The notes beneath the pieces were generated by a model. The model did no database searches, was not told where the DNA came from, and saw only the letters and a program-made list of their open reading frames with translations. The position numbers were made by a program, and so were the translations under genes. From Chara braunii (taxonomy: Eukaryota; Streptophyta; Charophyceae; Charales; Characeae), in the NCBI GenBank assembly GCA_003427395.1, contig BFEA01000014.1, positions 2,512,060 through 2,538,892 on the forward strand: a stretch of 26,833 nucleotides of DNA, given 5' to 3'. This document shows, in pieces, positions 1 to 8,900 of the stretch; within the stretch, counting starts at the first letter, position 1, and each line of letters begins with the position of its first letter.

Positions 1-95
1 GCCTTTTCAAAATCTATGAAGAGGATCGCCACTTTGACTTTCCTCTGACGGGTATATTTGATCGTCTCGTTGACCAGGAGAATGTTGTCTTGGAT
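1..95. other. Spurious duplicate of 2548-2642 (assembly artefact)
   Basis: These 95 bases match 2548-2642 base for base. The match stops exactly where a transposase adapter begins at 96. They come from inside the reverse transcriptase region of the LINE on the minus strand and are not a separate genomic copy. The true left flank of the LINE, including the end of its ORF2 and its 3' UTR, is therefore missing from this window. Confidence 0.95.
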
Positions 96-133
96 CTGTC
101 TCTTATACACATCTAGATGTGTATAAGAGACAG
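96..133. other. Nextera mate-pair junction adapter
   Basis: Positions 96-114 read CTGTCTCTTATACACATCT and 115-133 are its exact reverse complement. This is two Tn5 mosaic ends head to head, the junction sequence left when a Nextera mate-pair fragment is circularised. It is sequencing-library DNA, not a natural inverted repeat or transposon end. Any open frame across it (for example one starting at 117 on the plus strand) is meaningless. Confidence 0.98.
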
Positions 134-1154
134 GTGTATAGGAGTCGCAAATTGTTTGCTTAACTGTGGGGTCTTTTTCCTCGAGAAGGTCAGTTTTCAT
201 CTGCTGCCATGCTTCTCGAGTCCTTGTTCTGATCTGCTCCTCTATAGCTTGTTGTGCTTGCTGCAGGCCAAATTGATGCTCTTTTCTTTCAAAGGAGCAT
301 CTGGCTCTCAATGCCTGCATGAGGATGTGCAGCCGTGTATAGGAAAACAGGTTGGTTGCGAATGGAGACCAGTGAGCCTGCAGCTGGCATTTGCCTCCCA
401 GGAGCAGAAGGCGAATGTCCCAGGGGATATGACATGTTGTCAGGGAGTGGAATGCCGCGTCCCACCACTGCCACAATTGGGTGACCATCGGGTATGCCAA
501 CAGGCAGTGCTCGAGGGTCGCTCGTGCCAGCGTCTGGGACCTTGTGCAATATGCACAGATGGGAGACAACTCCCCTTTCTGTTCCAGGTTTGTTCTGGAG
601 ACCAACCAGTCAGGGGTGGGGAGACAGCAGTGTAGGATCTGCCACTGTAAAGATCCATGGTCTGTTGGCATGATCTTCGCAACTGTCGACCAGGTGAAAG
701 ATTGTTGCAGTTTTAGATCGAGTGGCGAGTCCCGTGCCCATCTATCTGCAATTGTGTCATTGATTTGCTGGTCTTGTCGTGATGCTCTATATCCGCCTTT
801 GACTGTATACTCCCATATTTGCATAGGCCGAGCGCCAGTCCACTCCCACTCGGCCGGATCAAAGGGGAGCTTGGCCACAGGCGTGGATGGCTGAAATATG
901 AAGTGGTCATTTTGCACATTTCCAACCACCCTTTCATGCATCAGAGCTGCCCATCCGTGTGTGGAGTCCCGGTCTGCATTTTTTGTTAGTTTGGAAAACC
1001 TAGCCCCAGGCAAATTTGGTTCGTAGGCTTCCAACTCGCATTCACCATCTATATTGTTTAGAACTTCAAATATGACACTGGGGGAGGGCAGATCAGAGTA
1101 TCTGACTACCCAGTCATCTTTTTCGACTGTGGGACCCCTTCGCAAGGTTAAGCG
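134..1154 (-). pseudogene. LINE element 1 ORF-C, part 3: C-terminal region with zf-RVT-like knuckle
   Basis: After the TGA at 1155 the same frame stays open for about 340 codons until the adapter junction at 133/134, so this is the C-terminus of ORF2 and not separate small ORFs. It contains a Cys/His cluster coded at about 504-557 (CAYC, then EHC about 14 residues later) like the zf-RVT motif after plant LINE reverse transcriptases, followed by a Gln/Glu-rich helical segment. The real stop codon is lost. Short minus-strand ORFs at 289-549, 440-682 and 713-937 are shadow frames of this region. Confidence 0.8.
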
Positions 1155-3335
1155 TCAGGCGAGCAGGAGGGCCTCTCTTAGCAAACCCACTTTTTCTTCT
1201 ATATGTTTGACGTGCTTGAGTTTGTTTCTCAACTGGTCGGGGGTTGACCAGTTCCCCGTGACCGGATCCCACAAATCCCCTACAGTAAACAGTCCTTTCT
1301 TGGCCCAATTAAGCCACGGAGAGTTCGTTGTCAGAAGGAATGGGTCTCCTGATTCTTGAAGGATGTGCGGGTTACCGAAGAGAGGTTGCCTCCATATATC
1401 ATGCCATCTGTTGGGGGGTTGTTTCTGTTGTGGTCCTCTTTGCCTCCAGAGTTTGAGCATGTAGGGCCAAAGGGGTTCGACCGAAATGTCGAGCTTTGTT
1501 GCATGTTCTAGGTTCGCTGGATGGGCCTGTTTGGGGGACGATGGTATGGTCCAATGGTTGTTTGTCAGCCACTGGAATGGGTGTACCATTCCCGGCACCC
1601 GTGATTGTGGGGCAAGATTGGCAATTTGCAGGCAGGTCAGCGGTTCCCAAGGGATATCATTCCCCATTAACAGCCTGATAAGGACCTTGAAGATGACTGC
1701 CTCGCTTTCTCTCTGAGGGTCCAGGATCCCCAACCCCGCCATATCTCTAGGCTGTGTGACCACATCCCATTTCACCCTGTTGAGGCTTTGCTGATTTTTG
1801 ACACTATTTTTCCCCAGGTAAGTTGTGAGCGCCTTCTTCAATCTGGTGTATTGTTGTTTATTAAGTGGCCACACTGCCAGTTTGTACCAGATGGCTGCAA
1901 GGATGACGCTATTTATTGCCAAGGCGCGACCAACAAGTGATGTATGCAAACCTTCCCATTTAGCCAGTCTGTCCACTGCCACATTGACCAGCATGTCTCC
2001 ATGATCGGGCGGGGGGCCTTCCGCTGTAAGTCTTACACCCAAAATCCTTATAGCTTCTTCTTTGCGGGCCCATGCAACACAAGGTTCGGGTGGGGGGGAG
2101 TCTCCTTGTGGGTGGAGCCACCAACCCTCTGTTTTGGAACCCCAATTAACCTTCATGTCTGCCGCCAGTGAGAAAAGGTGTATGACTTGAGCGAGGGCTT
2201 GGAGGCTGGCCGGATCAGCACGAATGAGTACGGTGAGATCATCTGCAAAGAGCGATGTCACTGGTATGAGTTGTTGGGGTATGTCTGGGATAGGTATTTT
2301 GTTGATTTGTGGATGAGATTGGATCAACAATGCCAAGGCCTCCATAACAATTACAAACAACAATGGCGCAATGGGGTCTCCCTGACGCACCGATCTCTGA
2401 AGGCAAATCGGCGATGAAAGGTGACCATTAAGCATTATGTTAGTTGTGGCTGATTTGTGTAGAAGGTGCACCCATTGGCGGAAGGCCGGACCAAAGTTCA
2501 TCCTATCCAGGCACATATCGAGGAATTCCCAGTCCACATGATCATATGCCTTTTCAAAATCTATGAAGAGGATCGCCACTTTGACTTTCCTCTGACGGGT
2601 ATATTTGATCGTCTCGTTGACCAGGAGAATGTTGTCTTGGATGTTGTGGTTAGGCATGAACCCCGTTTGGTCGGGGTGGATGAGCAAGTTCATGAAGGGT
2701 AACACTCTATTGGTGAGGACTTTGGCTACTAGTTTATAGGGGACAGGGAGAAGGGTGATAGGTCTGTAATTCCTTATATTCTCTCTGTCTCCTTTTTTGT
2801 AAAGGAGAGTCGTGACACCCTGGCCAATCATCCCCCCAAAGGAGCCCTCTTTTGGTATCGCCGTTATGAAGTCCATGATGTCCTGGCGAAAAAGGTCCCA
2901 AAACTGCACCCAAAAATCTTTCGGGAAAGAGTCGATCCCAGGTGTCTTCTCATCTTCCATATCTTGCAGGGCCTCCCATACCTCCTCAGAGGTTATGGGC
3001 CTATCCAGAGTGTTGTTTTGGTCTTGTGTCAAGCGAGACCGGATGGACTGCAGCAACGCGTCTCTTGCTTGGTGGACCTCGTCTGGGTGCTTGTGGGGCG
3101 TTTCAGACGTGAAAAGGTGTTGGTAGTACTTGGTAGCATACTCCACTATTGTATATGCATTGGTTGCCGGCGGTGCATTGCTGTCAAGCGGGTGATTGAG
3201 TCTGGGAACCGTAGTTGCCCTCGATCTTGCTTTGACCTTGTTGAAATTTTTTTTTGCCATTGTGCCATCAGTGTGGTCTTTCTTAATCTTGGTCTGCACT
3301 CTCCATGCCTGGGCCTGTCGATCTAGGTACTGCTA
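1155..3335 (-). pseudogene. LINE element 1 ORF-C, part 2: reverse transcriptase
   Basis: Open from just after the TAG at 3333 to a TGA at 1155-1157. Reading from the GTG at 3299 (an internal Val, not a start), the RT motifs are NYRPITLL (177-184), motif A FIDFEKAYD (245-253), motif B RQGDPIAPLLF (305-315) and motif C FADD (351-354); then come the thumb and the post-RT segment AGLGILDP (521-528). The three catalytic Asp positions are intact. The enzyme copies element RNA at the nicked target. This is the non-LTR class, as judged by the attached APE domain, the ATG-led ORF2 and the absence of integrase or RNase H. Confidence 0.92.
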
Positions 3336-4676
3336 GAGATGATCGCGGGCTTCTTGTAATCTGTGATAGGAGGGGCAGTGCGTGGGATCTTTCATCAGTT
3401 CTTCATCCCATTCTTCAAGTTCTCGCATCAGACTCTCCAGGCAAGCTTTTCGGTCCGTGGAATGTTGGATAGAGAATTTCTTGCCTCTCTCCCTAAGTTG
3501 TGTCAGCCCTTTGTTGAACCAGTCTACGTTCTCTTCCTCTTTGGGTTTCTGGGTTTGCCAAAATTGCCAAAATTCCTTAACTAGTTCTTTGAATTTAGGT
3601 AGGGGGAGGAGAGAGGTATTGAGTTTGTAGAAACTAGGCCCTCTTTGAATATGGTTGTGGAATGAGAGTCCCAGTGTTATCATCCTGTGATCAAAGGACT
3701 TGCACGGGCTGATAGGAGTTATTTCTGCGGTGGTGACTAGACCCATGAAATCGTTGGACACCAATGTAAGGTCTATTCTGGAGTTGGCCAAGCCCTGGTC
3801 ACCCCTGCATGACAGACAAGTATAGGCTTTTTGGGCCGGGTGCAGCAGTCGGTATGCGTCTTCCAGTTGGTGGTCTGCCATAATCTGTTTAAGGATGAGG
3901 GCGTCCGGACCAGGGGAGGTCAGCTCTTGACGTCGAGACGTAGACCTACGGTCCAGTGCTGGGTCAAGTGCGGTGTTAAAGTCACCCGCTAGAATAACTG
4001 GGGCGTCGTCCTGCAGTTGCTGGTGGAGGGAGAGCCAAAAGTCAACTCTGAGTGTGGGGTCATTGAGCGCGTACACATTAACCAGGTAGAACTCCTCCTC
4101 CTCGAACTGCAGTTTCAAGGACACCCATCTTCCGTGCATTTTGTCAGTTTCGACAATCAGTGGCTTGAGTTTCGAGGATGGGGGCAGCCAAATGGCAACG
4201 CCCGCCGATGCTCTGTCTATTGCATGAGCAGCGAAGGACGTATATGGCCAGATGGCTTTGGCCTTTGCTGTGTGCGCCAGCGTGTCCTGCAAGTGCGTTT
4301 CTTGAATACAGATTGCATCCGGCCACGCCCTCTTGTTAGGGCCTATGAGCATATCCCAGATTGCGTCCTTTTTTGCCTGTGTGGCCTGGATGAGGCCATT
4401 AACGTTCAGTGAGCGAATATCTATGTCCGCACGAATTAGTTTTGCTGCCCATTGAGGTTGCCTCCTGATTGGGGGGAAGACATGGGGAAGGGGAGGGCAT
4501 CGGGGAGGTTGGGGGGGGCAGGGTGGCAGGGGTGTCTGCGGGTGGGTCATAGGGGGTGGTTGGTCAACATTCGCAGCCCGGGGTTCACTCAGGCTGATGT
4601 CTCTGTGTTCGTGTGTCCTTTGAGGAGAATGGAGGAGGTGGGCAGTCTGTGGGTTTCCTGTGTGTTGGTGGTACAT
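3333..4676 (-). pseudogene. LINE element 1 ORF-C, part 1: APE-type endonuclease
   Basis: The frame is open for 447 residues from the ATG at 4676 to a TAG at 3333-3335, then continues in the same frame into the reverse transcriptase. After about 80 Pro-rich residues come the apurinic/apyrimidinic endonuclease motifs: LNVNG (90-94), IQET with the metal-binding Glu (124-127), AGVAIW (158-163), LVNVYA (198-203), LAGDFN (229-234), SRIDL (299-303) and FDH with the catalytic His (328-330). All key residues are present. The domain nicks target DNA to prime reverse transcription. The TAG falls in the linker between endonuclease and RT, so this half alone could fold. Confidence 0.9.
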
Positions 4677-4678
4677 TA
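4674..4678 (-). promoter_or_regulatory. TAATG stop/start overlap, ORF-B to ORF-C
   Basis: On the minus strand the TAA of ORF-B (4678-4676) shares its last A with the ATG of ORF-C (4676-4674). It is the same five-base arrangement as at 8896-8900. ORF-C stays in one frame from this ATG, which supports it as the real start. A role in termination-reinitiation is inferred. Confidence 0.65.
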
Positions 4679-5933
4679 CGATTTAGTTTGTGTGTATTGG
4701 TCGTCGTGCAGACGCAGTAGGTTATCCCAATCATTCCGTGGTGGGCTACCAAGAGCTAAGTTCAAGTTCTTAATTGCAAGGACAAACGGCGGGTCATCCC
4801 AGTGGTTGTGCTCTTCTAAGATGTTGTCCTCCAAAAGGATTTGTATAAAGAGCAGCACCCTGCGCAGTGTCCATGCAAAGTTGGTCCTGAACCAGTCAGT
4901 GGGAAGCTCCATAAGCTCTTGTTGTGTAAGCCAAGTGTAGCTTGCATTTGAGTTCATCAATAATATGACTGGGATAACCCCCACCGGGAATGACAGCGAA
5001 TGTGGCAGCACAGCCCCCAAAAGTCCCTTTGTTTGCGTCTCACGACGCCAGTATTTGAGCCTCTTGAGGATCACAGTTGTGGAGGGTTTGCCCCTCCACC
5101 CTTCCAAAGTGAGACCCTCTTGATCCGGGGGTTGGTTGGAAGGTCTATCAGGGAGAGATCTGAGTCCCAACATCCACTGACCTCTTTTGCGCTGCCTGGC
5201 CAATGGGAGGATAATGACACCAGGTGGCTCCGACAATGGGGAGGCAGCAAGTTCCTGAGGTCTTAGCAAGTCTTTCAGTTTCCCGGGGGGGAGGTCTTCT
5301 GGTGTTTCTACATCCCGGCACACTATGGTCACATTGTCGTCATCATCATCATGCAATATCTCAGCTATGCGGGGATGTCGAGTCTGATACACAGGCACCA
5401 TGTCATTGTCTGCAGGTATTATGTGTTCTATTGGTTCTTCCCGTTGCTGTGACTCCCCCTCCCATGTGAGTAGCTGGCTCTGATTTTCCAATGATTGGAC
5501 GGACGTAGCTACTACCGATGGGCCATGTAGAGTGGTGCAGAGCTCCTGGACCAAAAGCTTAGGCCATGCCAGCCCCTCGTAGAGGAAAGCCTCCTGGTTT
5601 GGGGCTGAGTGGCCTGGGCTTTGTTTAGAGAGATTCAAGTCACATTGTTTGTTCGCATACTGCTCGATTTTGTCCAAGAATTTGTTGACGACTAAGACAA
5701 TCGCCGCCCCCACATCCATCCAGTCAATCGAAGGTATGTCTGTGTACTTTTCGACAGTGGCTAACACTCATGGGCTGAACATCAGAACCTCTTTAGCCTG
5801 CCCCCAGTACTTAGTGTTGAGCGTGTCGTGTGTTCTGTCCTCTACCATAATTTTTTTTTTTGTGAGGGTCCATTCGGTCAAAAATGCGAGTTTGTGTTTA
5901 ACCTCTTCTTGTGCCGCAAGCGGAGGAGGGGGA

Positions 5934-5957
5934 GGGGGGGGGGGGGGGGGGGGGGGG
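5934..5957 (-). repeat. 24-base poly-C (sense) run at the second ORF-B frame change
   Basis: Twenty-four consecutive G on the plus strand. In the sense direction the Gln-rich frame enters the run and would stop at 5898, while the coherent downstream frame (LAAQEEVKHKLAFL) leaves it offset by the equivalent of one extra base. A run this long is hard to sequence and assemble exactly, so its true length is uncertain. Confidence 0.7.
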
Positions 5958-7744
5958 TGGACTATCTTGCAAAGGCTGGACCAGGGCCTGGGGCATGTCA
6001 ATGTCCGTCGTCTCTATATCGAGGACACTATCCTGCTTCATCTGCGGAGGCTCATATGGGGCCGTAGTATCCATATCTTGGATCAATCGAGTATTCTCTT
6101 CTGTTATCTGTAACTCGGCCACTACCTGGTGGTGGTCATGCAGTGTGAGGGCGTGTTGTTGTTGCTGTCTCAGATGCTCTTGCTGCCAGAACATTTGCAG
6201 TTGTTGTTGTTGCTGCTGCAGGATGAGTTGTTGTTGGCAGCAGAGTTGTTGTTGCCACTGCAAGTGGAGGTGTTGCAAGATTTGTTGTTGTTGCATCTCC
6301 CTGTGCTGATGTTGTTGATGCTGGTACTGTGCCAACTGTGCTTGCAGGAGGATTCAGAATTGATCCTCGCAGGTCGTATGTTGCTGCATTTGTGGTTGCA
6401 GTTGGTGCGGCGCATCTGCACAGTTTAGCATGCTGCGTAGCTCCACTTATTGTTTCTGTTGTGGTAGTGGTTGCTGCTGAGCCTGCTGTTAGTATTGTTG
6501 AGGCAATGTGCCCAGATGCAAGTGTTGATGTTGCTGCAATGTTTGCACTTGCATTTGTGTTTCATGCTCTTGTCGTTGCAGGATCTCATATTGCTGGAGT
6601 TGCGTCAGGCTTTGCTGCTGTTGGTGATCACCTGGCAGGTACTGTTGCTGAAGATGTTGTTCTTGTTGTTCCTGATGCTGACAGTGCATGTGGTGTTGTT
6701 GTTGTTTTGGCGATGTCAGCATTTGCGTGTCTGACTGGTGTTGGCAATGCTGCAGTGTCGGCATTTCTTGGGACCACCGTTGCTGCGTGTGCCACTGTGC
6801 CACATGAGCATGTTGTGCTTGTTGTATCTGTTCCCCCACGTATTGTATCGGTGGAAGTTGTGTCATTTGGCCTTGCTCTTGCCACTCTTTATCCATCATC
6901 CGGGGGTGCTGTTGCATCTGCGGTTGTGTTTCACGTTGGTGCATTAGTAGTTGGTCATCCTGTGGGTGTTGTTGTGCATGTGGCTGTTGCATTTGCAGTT
7001 GTTGGTCCTGGGTTCGCTGCAACCATTGCAGATTCAGCTGATCCTGCTATTGTTGGTTGTGCACGTGTTGTTTTTGCTGAACCTGGGGGGGCGAGAGGAG
7101 CTGTTGGTGGCAGGCGGACTGTTGTTGCTGTGATTGCGGCATTAGCTCCTGTATGTGCACTGTGTCCGAGACAATAGCTCCCCTTCGTTCTTCCCGGGCT
7201 ATGCCGGTCTGTCCTGACTGTACTGTGGCCGAAACAATGGTTCCCGCATCCTCCCCATGTTCGGTTTTCCTCAGTCTTACCCCCACCGGGTCATGGGGCT
7301 GTTGGGGGAGCATGAACTTTATTTCCCCCGTGACTTCCGATATGACAGTTGTCGTGTGGTCCGTTGTAGTGGGCAACTTATCCGGGGAGGGTGATTGTTG
7401 ATTGCAAGGTTGCGGCAGCAGTTTCATTGGGCCCTCATGAGTTAGGTGTAAAGGTGTCAATGTCTGCTCCCGGTCCTCACGATGCGTTGGATGGTCTCCG
7501 TGTTCTCCGTGAAGTTGCCTCGCTTGCGTCAGTTCCAGATGTTGGGAAAAGGCTGCGTCTTTAATCTTAGCCAATAGGGAGTTGGCTTTGAGCCACATCC
7601 CCCGGGGGTTCAGCTTACTCCTTACCGCTTGATGGTTGCTTATGCAGGGCTCCTGCCGTAGGGGTTTCTGGATTTTCTGTTTTCCTGTGTCACCCTTTAC
7701 GACTTTTCCTACATCTATCAGAAGTTTGCCCTCCTGCAAATGAT

Positions 7745-7755
7745 GGGGGGGGGGG
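7745..7755 (-). repeat. Poly-C (sense) run at an ORF-B frame change
   Basis: Eleven G on the plus strand, read as eleven C in ORF-B. Upstream the coding frame is that of the ATG at 8898; downstream the sensible frame (residues such as EGKLLIDVGKVVKGDTG) is offset. Ten Cs would join the two frames, so the offset equals one extra C. Confidence 0.7.
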
Positions 7756-8136
7756 CAAGGAGTTAAGGGGTGGAGTGAGGGGGCGGGGCTGCTGTTCCAA
7801 TTCCTTAGTTTTGTTCTGCCTCAGTTGCGTATGTGTGTCATCAGCTTTGTGCCCTCGTCCCCCACATCCCATACCCTGAGCCTATGAGCAACCGGCTGAT
7901 GTATTGGCACTTGCAATCGGGCCCTTCTGTTTTGGCTGAGGGGTCCTTTTAGCATTCTCTCCGATTGTCTGTTTCTTGTCCGGCCCTGCGTCGGTTGAGT
8001 CTTGTGTTTGTGGCCTTGTGAGGCTTTCCGAGCTTTCCTTCGTTTCCAGCGGTTGTTGTTGGTTTTGCACCACTGTCTGCGAGTTACCACAAGGTTGCTT
8101 TGCAGTTGTTTCGGCTGTTTTGGTAATTTCGTTTCT

Positions 8137-8650
8137 GGCAAGCTGGCCCTGCTTATGCGGGATTGGTCTCGGCTGCCCACCCTGTGTGTTCTGTTGGCCA
8201 TGTTCAGTGATTGCATCAACTGGTCCCGCATGGTCCGTTGGGCCCATGGCTTTTCCTGTTGGGCCCATCTGCTCGCCCCTTGTGAGCCCATGTTCAGTGG
8301 CTGCATCAGCTGATCCCTCATTGACTGTCGGGCCCGTGACACTCGGGATCGGGCGGTTCAGCTCACCCTGTATGTTGTGCTGCTTTTTGGTTGTTTTGGC
8401 TCCGGCAACTTGGCCCTGCTTATGCAGGGTTGATCTGGGCTGCCCACCCTGTGTGGTCTGTTGCCCATGTTCAGTGGTTGCACCAACTGGTCCCACACGG
8501 ACTGTTGGGCCCGTGGCATCCCCGGTTGGGCCCTCCTGCTCACCCCGTGTGAGGCCATGTTCAGTGGCAGCGTCTGCTGATCCCTCACTGGCTGTTGGGC
8601 CCATGGCATTCCTGGCTGGGTCCTTCTGCCCACCCTGTATATTCTGCTGC
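8137..8650 (-). repeat. Two-copy 267-bp tandem repeat inside ORF-B
   Basis: The block starting at 8137 (ggcaagctggccctgcttat) recurs at 8404 with a few changes, and the block at 8281 recurs at 8548. Both give a period of 267 bp, exactly 89 codons, so the reading frame is kept. Each unit holds two versions of a roughly 30-residue submotif containing A-x-TEHG, spaced 90 bp apart (for example 8198 and 8288). The duplication lies in the polar N-terminal third of the protein. Confidence 0.85.
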
Positions 8651-8895
8651 TCAGGTATGGCAGCCTTCATCAGTGAGTCAGTTTTTTGAGCTTTGTGTGC
8701 CTGCTGCTGCCCCCGGCACTTTGATTTTCCGGCCTGCAGGTGTTCCACTCCAGCCTGCGTTTTCGGTTTAAGCATATAAATCTGCCGGGGGGGGGCAGGG
8801 CCGGAACTACCCGACTTGGCAGGTGGCAGCATCACGTTTTGGGTGACACCTTGCTGTCTCTGGTTGTTCCCACTGCTGTGTTTATTCAGGGGTTG

Positions 8896-8900
8896 CATTA
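8896..8900 (-). promoter_or_regulatory. TAATG stop/start overlap, ORF-A to ORF-B
   Basis: On the minus strand the TAA ending ORF-A (8900-8898) shares its last A with the ATG of ORF-B (8898-8896). TAATG overlaps are known in some LINEs, such as the silkworm SART1 family, where termination and reinitiation couple translation. That this one works is inferred from position and from its repetition at 4674-4678. Confidence 0.6.

Larger units (their letters stand above)
4676..8898 (-). pseudogene. LINE element 1 ORF-B: long Gln/Pro-rich protein of unknown function
   Basis: The ATG overlaps the stop of ORF-A, and the TAA at 4676-4678 overlaps the ATG of ORF-C. The span would encode about 1,400 residues. 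Order: a polar N-terminal part with an 89-residue duplication (coded at about 8137-8650); a Pro-rich stretch ending at an 11-C run (7745-7755); a very Gln-rich core (about 7170-6130); a 24-C run (5934-5957); and a more ordinary C-terminal part of about 360 residues with an acidic patch (HDDDDDN) and hydrophobic segments such as VILLMNSNASYTWL. Frames change at both C runs. In-frame stops lie at 7882 (TAG), 7047 (TAG), 6489 (TAA), 6447 (TAA), 6354 (TGA) and 5768 (TGA). No catalytic motif was recognised. Low complexity could suggest a condensate-forming or RNA-packaging role, but that is speculation. Confidence 0.65.

Noticed and set aside
117-635. Plus-strand ORF of 172 codons starting in the adapter
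   Set aside because: Its first residues are the translated Nextera adapter, and the rest is antisense to the conserved C-terminus of the LINE ORF2.
6329-7177. Plus-strand ORF of 282 codons rich in Val and Ala
   Set aside because: It is the antisense shadow of the CAG/CAA-rich core of ORF-B. Complemented Gln codons give few stops, so long open frames are expected.
6354-7884. TAA/TAG stops inside the Gln-rich region as evidence for a UAR=Gln genetic code, as in some ulvophyte algae
   Set aside because: TGA also interrupts the same ORFs at a similar rate, and TAA serves as the terminator at both TAATG junctions. Any stop is one C-to-T change from CAA, CAG or CGA, so simple decay explains the pattern.
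7976-8689. Plus-strand ORF with many Cys and hydrophobic residues
   Set aside because: It is antisense to the tandem-repeat part of ORF-B, its repeats mirror the 267-bp unit, and it has no domain of its own.
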